From positions 15,360,714-15,424,713 of the forward strand of contig CAIIXF020000007.1 of assembly GCA_903813345.2 (NCBI GenBank): a stretch of DNA of 64,000 nucleotides. Direction: 5' to 3'. Numbering within the stretch: the stretch's first letter is position 1; each line of letters starts with the position of its first letter. Shown here one piece after another: positions 34,752 through 49,700 of the stretch. A program made the position numbers and the translations under genes. This DNA comes from Owenia fusiformis (taxonomy: Eukaryota; Annelida; Polychaeta; Sabellida; Oweniidae). Under the pieces are notes generated by a model that worked only from the letters and a program-made list of their open reading frames with translations, searched no databases and was not told the DNA's origin.

Positions 34752-37700
34752 ATGGAATTTTCCGAGCAAAACACGTTTTCACTCGGAGACACCATCCACC
34801 CATCAGTTTCCGAACGATACTACAACCAGAAATATAGAATAGGTAACAATACTCCATTTTACATCGAATTTCTTATATTTAATGCAGAATTGAATCGTTA
34901 TATATTGTTATATTGAATTAATCACATATTATCGCCCACATCATTCAGCATTTGAAAGTGCCACCTCACAGTCAGTTATCCTGTTCCCGGACTATGGTCC
35001 TGTACTGAGCCCATACATTTGCCTGTACGATTACAACTTGGGAGAATTATCTACGCCCCTTTCACTTAAGAAACCTACCTCAATGCATTCTAGAACTCAA
35101 AATGTAACTTCTAATAGTCTATATTGGAACCGCCGATTGTCTGGGTTAGTTGGCAGAACGAGGTCTTTTTGTTTCTTATGGCTCTTTTGGTCGATGTTCG
35201 ATTAAGATGGCGGTTATAACGGAATTTCCCGAACTCTTCCGTAATAGCACGAACTTGGTTTTTCGTTACGTCACTTCCGTGTAAAATGGATTTGTTTTCG
35301 GTAAGAAACATTGTTTAACCATTCGGTATACAGTTAAGAGCATAGGATGTCGACATGGCAGTAAATATTGAAAATATTGTCCGAAATTTTCGAAATTCCC
35401 TCTTACCGAAAACAAATCCATTTTACACGGAAGTGACGTAACGAAAAACCAAGTTCATGCTATTACGGAAGAGTTCGGGAAATTCCGTTATAACCGCCAT
35501 CTTAATCGAACTTCGACCAAAAGAGCAATAAGAAACAAAAAGACCTCGTTCTGCCAACTAACCCAGACAATTGGCGGTTCCAATATATTAGAAGTAACAT
35601 TTTGAGTTCTAGACTGCATTGAGGTAGGTTTCTTAAGTGGAAGGGGCGTAGATAATTCTCCCAAGTTGTAATCGTACAGGCAAATGTATGGGCTCAGTAC
35701 AGGACCATAGTCTGGGAACAGGATAAACAGTCAGCACCATCTATCTAATATCTTATATAATAGAATGAAGTCCGGTAACTAACTTAGAAAAAAACAATTC
35801 TGAATAATTTTTTTCTCATGCCAGGGGCTTTGCTCAGTGATATCTTATGTTTTTTAACTTTCATATTTTTTTTTTTTGTAACTTGTCAGAAACGATTTCT
35901 TGACGATCTATAACTAGATATGAGGTCCTGTCCATGAGCAGAGTTTTGGCCCAAAAAGTAAGAAATATGTGCTTCAAGCTCAATATCTGCGATTTGCAAG
36001 CGATTCTGACCATGTTTTAAGGACAGGGTGCATGTTGGGAAATTTTCTGCATTCCTCAATTGAGTCACATGTTATTTTTCAAACATGAATAACTCCTTCC
36101 CCACATTGTCTACATCTTCCATGTTTGCACAAAGATTGCAATTATGCGCCTAGAAAAGCATTGTGAGAAGGTCTGTTTTGTAAAATGTATAAAAAATGAG
36201 AAAATTCAGTGAAAAAAATTTCTGAAAATTTTCTCATTTTTTTCACTGAATTTTCTTGTTTTTTATACACTTTATCAAAACATTCTTCCCACAAGTCTTT
36301 TCTAGGCACATAAGTGCACTCTTTGTGCAAAACTGGAAGATATAGACAATGAAGGGAAGGAGTGATTCTTGTTTGAAAAATAACATGTGACTCAATTGAG
36401 GAATGCAGAAAATTTCCCATCATGCACCCTGACCTTAAGTATCAAAATAATGCCCAGAGTATTGAGACTCAACTGAAGTTAAAAAATAAGGTAAAATATA
36501 CACAAACTCAGTGATTATGACCAAACAAAAACGGGAGTCCAAACCGGAAGTCAGAGTGAAACTGCACTTTCAGTCGGATTGATAGTGCTCACTGTGTGCC
36601 ACCTATATGCACAGGAACCTATATCAACACCTGACAGTGACATCTAGTGGTGACCAAACCCCAGAATTGGTGACAGAACCCTGGGAATATATTTCTTACA
36701 AGGAAAGTAACCATCACTGGAAAATCATGAACCCTTTTTAAAAGTTACAAAATTGTTATTTTTCTTTGCCTGTGAGTCTTCATATTTTCCCCGTTTGTTG
36801 AAAACATATCCAAAGACATGAAATTAGCATAAAATTTGATTCACCATCGATGGATTATGATAATTTGATGAATGAAGTGGGCCGACTTTTCGTACGACAA
36901 AACTATGGTTGCCCTGTGGTTCCAAAATTTCATTACTCACCTTTCATTCATTTATCGCTAGTTTCGGCATAAATAACAATTTGAAAATTGCAGAGATGCT
37001 TTATTCACATCTTTGGAATGTATTTGCAACTGAATTTCCATGTTTTACTGCTTTACTGTTTTACTTCGTTTGAACAGTATAATTTGCAATGTTTTTGTAT
37101 CTGGGGGTAAGTTTAAAAATATTCTCAAATAAATGAAAACGAGGCTGTCCAAGTTACCCATCAAAAAAATTCAACTTAGTGCTCAGTTTTTCATCTCTAT
37201 ATCACTAGTTACTATTGGATATTTCATGCTCGATCAATTAGAATTTTATATATAAAAATATTGAGATCTGAGTACTTTTGTGACTTGACTTAACTTTTTC
37301 TTCCGAACCAAATAGGTCATCCTCGGGGTCAGCCTCGTTTTCGTTTAATTGAAAATGTTGCAAATACGAAAACATTTCAAATTGCACTTCAAGTGAAGTA
37401 AAACATGGAAATTCAGTTGCAAATACATTCCAAAGAAGTGGATGAAGTATCTCTGCAATTGTCAGATTGTTGTTTGTGCTGAAACTAGCGATAAAAGAAC
37501 GAAAGGTGAGCAATGAAATTTTGAAAATTTTGAGCCACAACCGTACTTTTGTCGTAGGAAAAGTTAGCCAACTTCAATCTTCAAATTATCATAATCAATC
37601 GACGGTGAATCAAATTTTATGCTAAATTCTAGTCTTTTGATAGATCATGTTTTCAACAAACGGGGAAAATATGAAGGCTCACAGGAAAAGAAAAATAACA

Positions 37701-40700
37701 GTCTTGTAACTTTTAAAAATGGATTGGTTGATTTTAGGTCTAAACGAGGAGCTCATTTATAAGAGATATAGGGTTATAGACAGCTGTTCAGTCTCTATAA
37801 AAACTTGCGATTCTACCAAAATGCACCTCTGTTAGCTTCTTTGATACATTAGTTTGCCATAATTTTGTGTAAAATGAGAGTTATTATTTTTATTACGAAA
37901 TTAGCGATGTGGGTCACATGGGCAAGTTTATTATGAAATTCATCACACGTACCCTGATATGGAGCCTTTGAATTGCTCATTTCAGGATTTTCTCTAAATA
38001 AATGATAAAGGATATCAAGTTCTAGAGCTGACTAACTTTTGGGCGGTCATCTTGGTTTTCGGAAAATCTTGTCATCGCCATTTCAGGAAAACCACTCATC
38101 AAATTTTCTCCAAATTCACACACACATGATAGAGGATATCAAGTTCTAGAGCTGATTAACCTTTGGGTGGCAATCTTGTTTTCTGGCGGCCATTTTGAAG
38201 GTTTTTAGGAAAATCTTGTCATCGCCATTTTATGAAAACCGCTTGTCGGATTATCTCCAAATTCACACACGTGATAGAGGATATCAACTTCTAGAGCAGA
38301 TTAACTTTTGGGTGGCCATCTTGTTTTCTGGTGACCATTTTGAAAGTCTTTTAATGGTGTGATCTCATTCACGTCGTGTGCCTTGTTTACTCTAAAGGTA
38401 GTGGAGCGATTTTGTTCATATTTGGTATGTGAATACTATGAGCATGACACACTTTCTAATGACACTTTTGGTAGACGGCGCCCATTTTGATAAATGGCCG
38501 TTTTTCAATCAACGCACCCCATCAATATCATATTGCCCAAGGTCAATTTCATATTTTCCGATGAATAAAACCCATATTCAATCCGGACAAGAAATAACCT
38601 ATTTATGTTCAAACAAGAGGAGGAAAAGCCCCAGAGCTTTAGCCATGACTGACATAATACGTCTCTTGCGTACCACCTTCGTTTGCGCAAATTCTCACCA
38701 GTTAATTATCGAACATAGCGCGTCGTCGTGATGTTTTAATCGATGTAAACATATTCATTACATATTACTTTATCTTGATGTGAAAAACCAAGCTATGATA
38801 TTGGTTAATAATGATTGCTAGTGATATTTCTGATAATTTTGAGATTCATGTGATATTTTTCAGAGAAACATTTATCAACCACATATCAGTGTGATATTTG
38901 ATCAACTCATTGATAAAATCTGATATTCTGTATTCATACAATGTTTACTGTGTTATTTCAGATATCAAGAAACAACCTGGTTATGATCAGTGTGTCTTAT
39001 CTCATTCAAATAGGTATGTATTCATCTTATGGTTAGTAAGATATACATGTAGATATTGCATAATAGAGATTGTTTTAATGTGATCCCCCAATTTAGTACC
39101 CACGGGTGATGTAATGAGAGTTTTCTGTTTTACACCCGTGTGTTATAAATGAGGGTAGAAAGTTTTTTCTGATGATATTCAGTACAGAATGCCCTTGTGT
39201 TGCCCCCCCCCCTATTTTGGCCCAACAAACAGCCTCCAGTCCATGTGTGAAAGGTTCATCTTTAAGTTTTCTGCGTCACTGTATATATCCATCATCATCT
39301 GCTTGTGTGAATAACTATCTGACATTAATACTGTACTTCTACTTATTTTGGCGGATTTGCTTTTTTAAAGATTCTGCCGTTTATTATTTGCCGTAATTGC
39401 AATATTGAAAAATTTTGCGAACTTCAAAAGATGCACTTTTGAGCCCAATTATATCCATATTGCTATCTGTTGACTTTTGTTTAACTGCCAAATTAAGTTG
39501 AAGTGTAGTGTATGATATGGGAACAATTTTGTCGAGTCCCATGTTGGAATCCCATTGTTCAAATTTTTCATCTGAGCCTTTTTAATGAGATTATTTCTCC
39601 CCTGTGAACACTTGACTCATCATTGTGGTGTTCAATTTGTGTAGGTTTTATTGTTGTAGTATAAAAGCAGGGATATTTACATTCCAATAATTGTTGGTAA
39701 ACAACACTATAGATTAAGGTGATGATGACGTAAGTTTTGTAACCATAAACTCCCGATGTTCATAAGTTAAAAGAGCCGCAGTCACCTTGATACAGGGCAC
39801 AACAATCTCAAGTATAAAAGTCACCCAGTTGTTGTCTGCGCCCTTTGTCTTTTACCTTCCAATGTTTTTTCTTTCAAATTTATATGATTTTTCTTTAAAT
39901 TAATCACTTGATGGATGGGACTTTTGAAGTATTGAATGTCATTGATTTTGACACATTTGGCATTTCCTCTATAAATTACAGAACTACACTACATGTATTT
40001 ACAATAACATTTTAAAAGAAATTCTGCAATTCTTTTCTGGAGGATTGACATTTGACCCATTGACAAATTATTGGCATCTTGATACTTAGTGATTAAAGTA
40101 CAAAATTATAAAGGAGTTTTTCTGTCCATATGTTTTTTTCCTCATGTATGGACATCCCCGATTTTAATTCGAGTCTACTGAATCTTGATTGTGGACATTT
40201 TGCATGTTAAATCTTCAATGTATTCTAAATTTGAACATCAAATACCTCGATTTTTTACAGAAAATACATGTAAATTTAGGATTGTAAGGGAGAAATTGGC
40301 ATGTTTTTTGAAAATATTGCTTCAAACATTGTATTCTCTCAGTCTCTTCCAATCCCTTTAAAATACATAATTAACAAAATGATAGAAATGTCCGTTTTTG
40401 TTTTAAATGTTTTTTCATGTATGTACAGGGTGGGTCTAAACATTGATTTTGTGACATTGGGGTCATTTTTACCTGTACACTGTATCATATAGCATTTTAA
40501 AGATCTCTATTATGATTTAAAAGTATTTAATGTGAGCATTATTTCAGCTGTTTATATGGGCATGGGGAGCAAGATATAATCCATGCCTGTATGTGGGAGA
40601 ATTTAATGAGCATTACAGTACTCTAGTTATATATAAGTAATCAAAATTATCAAACTTATATAAGTAATCAAAATTTAACAAATCAAATAAAAGGGAGATG

Positions 40701-43700
40701 GAAACTAATAGAAAAATGAATGTTATTGTGTCAACATATTCACACCGGAATAGCCTGACAACAGTAAAGTCAGATACCCTTGTCACAAATGGCGGACATA
40801 ACCGTCTTTTCAATTAGATTTTCATGAACTGTATGTTTAATAAAGCATCTAGAATATATTCTTTTGGAACAACAATCAATCAAAGTGTCTTAATACTCAT
40901 TGTACAATTAATAAAGTGTTTAATTTAACCAATCAAAATGAGATACTGGACAACGTATATTACCATATGCCGTTGTCTTTTGTCTTTCTAAATTACACAA
41001 ATTCAGATTCCATTGTCATTGACGATATCGAAGATGCTATATTGTGGCGATTCACGACCCAATTTGATCAAAGATAGGATTTCATATGAAACATCATCCC
41101 AAGAGCTTAATACATGCAGAGAATTAGCTACGATAAAATCCCATGAAATGAGGACCAAGTGATTAAACAGTTGAAGCAACGGTTATGTCCGCCATTTGTG
41201 ACAACGGTATCTGACTTTACCCTTGTCAGGCTATTCTGGTGTGATATTGGGGCTAGGCATATTTTCTATCAATTTCCTTTATAAACATAATGGTACATCA
41301 TATCATAGATCAACTATCACAGTATACTGCTAAATGTTTCATCATATTTTGTTAAAAAAAATCTAAAATGGCCTCGTTTTTAATGATATGAATTATCTAT
41401 CTGATGATTGACATGCAAAAATACACAACAGTGTCAACTTGCATATAACTTTGTGTTGGCATTTTGTGACATTATTTGGGAAATATACACCTATTGGACA
41501 AAAAGGAGAGTAACTGTGTATCCAGTCTTACATTTGGGTACATAATGTTAAAATGTCTTTCTGGTGTTTTACGAAAGTAGCATGGAATGTTTGAACTTCA
41601 CATGTTTCATTAATAAAATCTTATTTGTTTCAGGGTTTGTTTGGTAACCATGGCAGCTTCACATGACTTAATAACATCTGGAAGAATTCCAAAGCAGATA
41701 GATTTCAAGATCGATGATAAGACAGATAGAACGGCAAATAAAGTCAGTGGTAAAGGCAAAAAGGTAATATCAGAGATATAAGTACTATTTGATACGCAAA
41801 AAGGGACTAGATCAGCATTGTTCAAAACATAATTAATTGTATCTCAGATCTACCCCCTCCCTCTCAAATAATTTTATATTTGATGAACACAAAATACTTA
41901 AATCCCCTTAACATTACATTTTCTTTTGGTATTACTTAAACAAGTGTGTTGATATCCCAAATGTTGGATTGTGGGACCAATTTCTCATCTTTATTTTACC
42001 CCAATTAGAGTACATTTCTGACTTGGGAAAAAGCTAGGGCAAGGTGCAAGGCCAAATCTTCCCTACTTATTCTTGAAGAATGTAGACAAATTAGATATTA
42101 TTACATTCAGTGTTACGTTGGTAACACCTCATTAATTGCAACACTAATTCAAAGAATTTATTTTTACTCGGAATACGTTCTTTTTATCTAAATGAGTTCA
42201 ACTTGACATGTATATGATAATCTGGTTTGTTGTGTTTTTTCTTTGCCTCTTTAACATCATGATATGCCTCACCATCTCCATGGGGAGCCTCATCAAGATG
42301 TGCCTGCTTGTCTATAATATATTTTGTACTTGAAAATCCAGACCGCACCTCTGCAAAAAACTTATTGCACAGATTTAACACAGGTTAAGTAAAAGTGTCT
42401 GTTTATAGCTGCATAAAACTGGCTCATATTTCCCTAAAACGATCATTAATGAAAAAAATCCCAGTCATCAGGTGGTGGTTATCTCCTTCAACATGTGAAG
42501 GGACATTTAAAACTGATATGGAGATGTTCTTATTGTAAAGATGGCGTTTATATCACAGTGGTAAAATTGGATGTGCAAAATGTGTTAAGTGAATTGTTTT
42601 TAATATCCGGGAGATCTGCAAAGTGCAAGTAAAATACAAACAAACAAGCACACAGAAACCTTCAAGGGTTACAAGAGTCAAAATATTGCTTTCATCATTG
42701 TAAATATTAAATTGTGGACCAAGTCTTTAGTGATGTACCATTTGCCGCAGAAAAGAGTGTAGAATTGACACCTAGTTCTTCTATGTTTTTTTATTTTGTT
42801 TGTTTAATATATTGCTATTTGTCTCCAACTTTTTTTGTGGATGTTCGGTGGTTGGTGGTCAGAGGTTGGCATTCTGCGTCTGTAACAAATGACAGGTGGT
42901 GAAATTTTGCATGTTAATGCCTTGTTTCAATTTTGATACCAACAAGATGTTAACATTTTGGAATAGATATGAGATGAAACTATATATATATATCAAAAAT
43001 GTCATTAAAATATTTCTGAGCAAATACAGGCCCTAATATATCAAGATATCCATGCCTCTGTAAATTCTTTTTGGTGCAGTTTTCTGAATCAACAGGTATC
43101 AGTTCAATATATTTCAACATTTATCTCTGCGAATTCCAAGCACTTAACACATATCATTGTATTATGAGGTAGCAGGTATTTAAAGCTCTTGCTAAACATT
43201 TCAAGAGCCGAAACACTCAAGTAAGGTAGTATCCTGACTTTTAATCTGTCACTCTTGCTGTTATATTTTCTCTGATTTTCTCTCTAGATCTGAGATGAGC
43301 ATTACCTATTATCTTTACTTATTGTGATATGACCTGCTGCCACAATTCAATGTTTTCAAAATGTCTAATTAATATGTCATATATTTGTTTATTAACCAAT
43401 CAATTTACTGTAATATTTCATTCCAAGGCCATCAGCTGTTCTGTGTACTTTAGCATTTTGTCCGGAATTTCACTCAAGATAATTCACCTTCTATGTGTCA
43501 TAATTATGAAGCCCCTTATTCAAACGATAAGATAAAACAGTCACTTCTTCAAATTGTTCAGCTTATTGCAACTTTTCAGCATTTCATTCCATTTACCTGG
43601 AGGTAAAAAGCAATAAAAGATTTAAATTTTCATTTTCTTCAGTTTCAGTATAAATGTGCACCTTGAATTAACCATAGACAAAATCGATCAAGAATTTTTA

Positions 43701-46700
43701 GTTTAAAAATGATATTTGATATTGTTGCAACTTAAAACTAAAATGCCGGACTGAAATAAATTTTTAAGTTTGTTTCTATGTTATTAAGGAGGTTTTGGTA
43801 AAAGTAAACATTTTACTTATATAACTTATAGATATTTGTGTAAGAAGTCATCAATGGGCCAATCAGATCATACCCTGCGCACAGAGTCTAGTTAAACTAC
43901 ACTCTGCCTAGTAGAGACCATATTACAGTTTAGTAGCTCCGCCCCCACAACGGGTACCGGTGTCAGTTTGGGTTATAAATCACTTCTGACCTACGCGCTG
44001 ACCTTCCTTCCACCAATCAGCGAGCTTGAAGAAATATACGCCAAATGCGTGCTAATTAAATATGCGCATGTCATTCGCTAATTCCGGGCTCAAGGATGAC
44101 GTCAGAAGGAATGACCATATATAGAATGTCGGTCAAATTTGACTGACGAACACTGATTGACGCGGTGAGTTCACAGGTTTATTTTAGTTTGAAAGAGTGA
44201 AGACGAAGCTCTCTTTTAAGAAGTGAAGTCAAACGAATGCAAAGGGTAATCAGATCACAGACATTTACACACTTTTAGTTTAAACTCACTTTTGCAACAT
44301 TTTCAATAACCTGGCAAGAATATAATTAATTAATTATGAATTCATATTCTAAGAATAATCAAAAAATGTAATCATCTATAACTGAAAAAGATAAATTGTT
44401 CTTGAAGAGAAACATTAACCAAACATGTCCTGGAGGATTCTGTAAAATGAAATACTTTAGGGTTTTAAGACATGGCTCAGTTAATAGTGAAATGGCGTCT
44501 GTATGCTTTTAGTGACGCACATGTCCGTCACAAATTAGAGAACCCTGGACAAGTCTGCGTCTTGTGTTTAGTATTGTCTGGTACTTAAATCATTGCTTCA
44601 AGCACTTCAAAACTTGACAATTCAATTTGTAGTACACGCTTAGCCAGGGAGTAACATTTTGACAGACAGTTAATAATCCAGCCTCAGATAATCCAAAACA
44701 TAACAGTAGCAGTTGCTATTTATTCTCCCCAATTAGCCCCATCCCACTTTTCATCTTGCAAACTATCTAAACAAACTTTTTTATTAATGGAGTTAGAGTC
44801 AAGGAGGTCAGCATACTGCTGGGGAAATCAGCTGGAATTTTGAAACCAATCAGCTGTTCAACCAATCTATGATTTTCTCCCCTTCTGTTAGGTTTCAGTA
44901 TTTTTCTTTCAAGACTGCTTCTTAATTTACAAGATTGATATAACCGGTAATTAAAAAGATGTAGGATAATTGTAAAACCTTCTTGACTTAAATTACGGCT
45001 TTTGTCATGCAATTTCATTTTGAAATTATGAAAAATGACATGATATTTTTAGTGTGTTATACTATTGTGGAGTAACTCCACTTATAAAGTCAAGTATCTG
45101 AAGTAAAACTAAGTTACATAAACTGGATAACCAACAAGTCCAAATGCACTCGCTCAAGAAGATTTATAAAAATTCATACTTCATTATTCCTTTTCCACAA
45201 ATAATTAAATTGGAAATAAGTGTGGTTTCTTGTAAATATGCCAAATATCATTTTATGTTAATTTATTGCATGTAAAGATGTGATCTCTTGATTCCTGTTG
45301 TAATCGGATGAATCTGGTTTGGATTGGTTATGTGGCATCACAACCTATTAGCCTATATGAATCTGTAATCTAATTGAAAAATATTAGATTCAATCATTGT
45401 ATTTATCGTATGATCTGTAAAATGAAGCCCTCTGATTGGTCAGTTCTTGTGCTGTACCAATCTGTATTGCTACTGTGATTGTCCCCATTGATTATCTCCG
45501 CAGCGATACAGAAAATATTTGTACTGAGTGGACAGTATCAGAAGCAATACAGAGAATACAGAATATTTCTAAAGGATTATCTCCTTGGTGAAATGTATTG
45601 GCCTAAAATCATATGATAAAAACGTTCTAGAATGATTTGAAGTGCAATACAGGATATATTCTGCCCTCGATATCGACTTCGTCTCGGTCCAATAAAGAAT
45701 TTTTCGAGCAGAATATATCCTGTATTGCACCTCAAATTATTCAATAACTTAAAGTATTTATTTGATATTCCATCGTTTTACATGTAAAATAACACAGCAA
45801 GTCCTATAATTAAGGAATAAATAATGAAAGGCCATTCAATATGGTGAAATTCAGTAATTGTACTGACATTTTGTCCAACGAGTGTAGAATTTCACCATAT
45901 TGAATGGCATATCATTATCTATTACTATTCAAACATAAAAAATGAAAGCATTGTTCAGAGAATCTGGGATTGAGGTTCATGAAATAACCAACTTGCTATT
46001 ATTTTTGCTATTCATACATACTGTGCATGACATCACAATATAATACAATGCATATATCCATACAGTAAAACCTGTCTAATCCGAACACCATTGGGACCAG
46101 CTTAAAGTGTTTAGATTAGGAGGTGTTCACATTTTGAGGTTTTTGCATTCGCGAGATTCTGGATTCTGAAGAAATGTGAACACATTCTCGGTACCTTTTT
46201 ATAGTTCATTTGACCACATAGCTTTATGGCATTTCAGAAATTTGAAAATTCGATTCAAATGAATCTAGTCATGCTGAAAAGCCCTATTATAATCAAGACC
46301 ATTCAAGTTTTTTCCCCAAAGTTTTGATATCATAACAATACTTGAGCAATTTTGTATGAAACATGTGAAATTTTATGAAGAGTGTTCAGATTAGACAGGT
46401 TAATTTGACTGTCCCCTGTTCAAATTGAGAGGTGTTCACATTTCAAGTTATTTTTAACATGGGAGTCAATGGGAGGAAAAAATGGGACCGAAAAAAAGTA
46501 TTCAGATTGGGAGGTGTTCGGATTAGCCAGGTGTTCAGATATACAGGTTCTACTGTAGTTAAAGAACAGCTATGCTGCATTCTGATATGAGATTCTAATA
46601 TGGCATGGTCATGTTTGAATTAGATTCACAACATTTGCTCAAACATTTTTGTGAATAATCAAGATGTTAGATTTCAGTGTTTTAATTTTGGCTTCCTCTT

Positions 46701-49700
46701 GGTCAGATTATCGATTTTTATGTCACCACCACAAGTGTTGACATTGTTTATTAGTCTCCAACTTTTTTGTAGATGGTGTTCAGTTGTTGATGTTTGTTGT
46801 TCGGTATTTGCCTTCTGTAACAAATGACAATTGGCGACATTTAGAGTCTTAATGTCTTGTGTTAATTTCTTTGATGTATGATTGTCTCATTTCTGTTGCT
46901 ATGAATAACTGTGTTGACAGCACAGTTTACAATATATCATCAGGTTGCCCATCCGTCTTGTTGATTGACGTAAAAAGCAGTAGGGCATTAATTAGTGTTT
47001 TGATAAAACATGGTTAATCACAAATATTTATGTTGCATAATGAAAACCAGAAAGATTAATACTCGTACATGTCTTGCTATTAATAAATATTTTCCAGCTG
47101 GTTTTTCTTTTGATTAAATTATGGTTTTTCCATCAAAGATAATAAAGTGGAGTAGAGATGATAACATTTTCAAAACCATCTTATTATAAAGCATCTGATT
47201 TTTGCCTTACAGATGCAAAAAAATTCCAACTTCATTTGAATAGACTAGATACGAGTAGAAATAATCTTGATTTACGTCATTAAATATTCAAAATTCAGTC
47301 AAAGTGATGTCACATTTGAAATCTGCATGTAAAAGTACATTAAAGGGAACTTTCTACTTTATCTGCCATGCTATCTGACTCGAACGAGCCATCTGGTGGT
47401 GAATCTGATAACTACCTACTCGCATCTGCGTTATTGAAGAAGGATCATTCTGAATTTAAATCATAAATGTTGGACTTGACAAGGAATGTTGACAGTAAAT
47501 TGTGACAATTTTTTTGAAACTTACTTTCAACTTGTGTTTATCCTTTCCTGTCCCTTTAATTCCTAGAAATGTTTGAAACCTGCTTTTCTCATGTTTATTA
47601 TATCATATGCAGACACATACATACTTAACATTTGAAGAAGTCTTTTTTGCAATTCATCTCCTAACCTGGATGCCACCTGTACATTTTCTTGTTACCCCCT
47701 GCATGTATATTCTTGATTTATTTGACAATTAGTCTACTGCTGTTTGGCTAGTTATCTTGCATCATCCCCTCCCCCCATTTAGCCCCTTATCCCGCTCCCC
47801 ATCATGCTCTTAGGCAAACACATTTTCGAACAGATTTTCAGTAGCACGTTCGTTTTGAATTTTCAACAGAGTGCAAGTGTACTTAATTCCAGCTAGTGCA
47901 TATTTACTAAATATATGTATTGTGTATCTTTGTAAACGATTAAGATAGTTTCAAATGAAATGAATTTTTCCAGGGGGCCCAGTGGCTTACAGAGAACTCC
48001 CCCCTGTGTCGTGTGACATGCACTGATGGTACAGAATACATACTTTATAGCTGCCTGAGGGGTCATCTTATGGAAATCAACGAGAGACTGTACAAAAATC
48101 CTACCTTATTAATAGAAAAGGTGAGCATGAATCAAATCAAATCTGTTAACGCAACAATTTCTGTTTTTATATAGATAATGGGCCTTAATAGTCATCAGAA
48201 GCATGGCTCTGATTATCCTTTGTGAAATTTAAGGATGAAAGAAGTGATAAATATTTCAACTTGAAATTATCAATGTACTTTTTGAATGTTTACAAATCCA
48301 CATGTTGATGTTACAATTTGATAATGGGGTCGATCTTTGATTGATCAGTCAATGTTAACTATGAAATAGGAGACTGATGTATGAGTTTATTCAGCCGGCA
48401 TTTTTAAAGGTGAAATGGTTATGGCACCCTTTGTTGTCCTTTAAAAAATTCTTATTTTCCTCTTAAAAGTGAGGAATGACAAGGAATTTAATGAAACTAG
48501 CATTACATTAACGTGAATTCTCTAACTTGTTAAGATTAGTCCAGCTTGAGGCGTTTTACTGATAAGAAAAAAAGAAAAATATTTTCAAACAGAATGAAAA
48601 CATTCATCTGGATTAGTAGTCTGTGCACTGGTTGCGAGACATACAGCTGGAGGAGAAATCATCTCACAAAATATCATGGTATTCATTTTGTACATACGAG
48701 GGTTGATTCAAAAGTTCTGCACAGTTTACTCAATACTTATGAATATTGTTCATATTTGGCCACAGTCACCCCATATATAGTAATTTCATTTAATGTAAAA
48801 ATAAGACATGAATTTGAACAGTAATATAGGTGTCTGGTTATCATAGCAATGTGACAACAGAGTATGTCTAAAATATGTTGCTCTCTTGCTCCACATGCCC
48901 TGTTGTCACATTACTGTGGTAACCAGACACCTGTGTTACTGGTCAAATTCATGTTTTTACACAAAATGAAACTACATGTACCAGATATGGAGAGACTGAG
49001 GACAAATATGAATAATATTCATAAAGTATTGAGATTTTTAGAGAAAAACGTGCAGATTTTTTGAATCAACCCTCGTACTTAAAGTAGATCGCTGGAATTA
49101 GAAAGTACAGAAAGTTCTAAATGCAGATGATCATATTTTTTAAGTATTAAGATATGTAAAAAGAAATTAGACTCCTCATTTTAATTTTTTAAAAGATATG
49201 TTGTAAAACAGGAACAGTCAGGATGCCCTTTGTAGCATATTGTCAAGATTTCTGTTCCTAAAGCATTATTTTCTTTGGATTGTTGCCTTTTGTTCCTTTT
49301 TGGGCACTTGGCATTTACCTGGTGTAAAAGTGCATACATTCCAAGTTTTGACACCTTTCAAAACAATAATGCATACATTAAAACCTGGCCTAGGGGGATA
49401 AAAAGAATTTATCCGTCTGAGTTACGCAGAAATAGTATTCCAGGCACTGGACTGGATTCAGCACGATCACTGGGACTGCACTTTTCAAATATGTTACCGA
49501 AACGAATCTGCTCAAATAGTTCAGAAGACGAAAAAATCATCAATACCCCACTTTTGCTACATAAATGGAACTTCAAAAATGGTTAAGATCTGGAATTTTT
49601 ACTAGGTACCATTTACGCTTTAATAGTGAGGTATTGTATTGACGATTCTGGAGTCTTCTGAACTGTTTGTTCGCAAACATACAAATTTTCTTATTATACT

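Noticed and set aside
42184-42381. Minus-strand open frame with a hydrophilic, exon-like peptide
   Set aside because: An acceptor-like TATAG precedes it, but there is no matching donor, no family match and no neighbouring exon on that strand.
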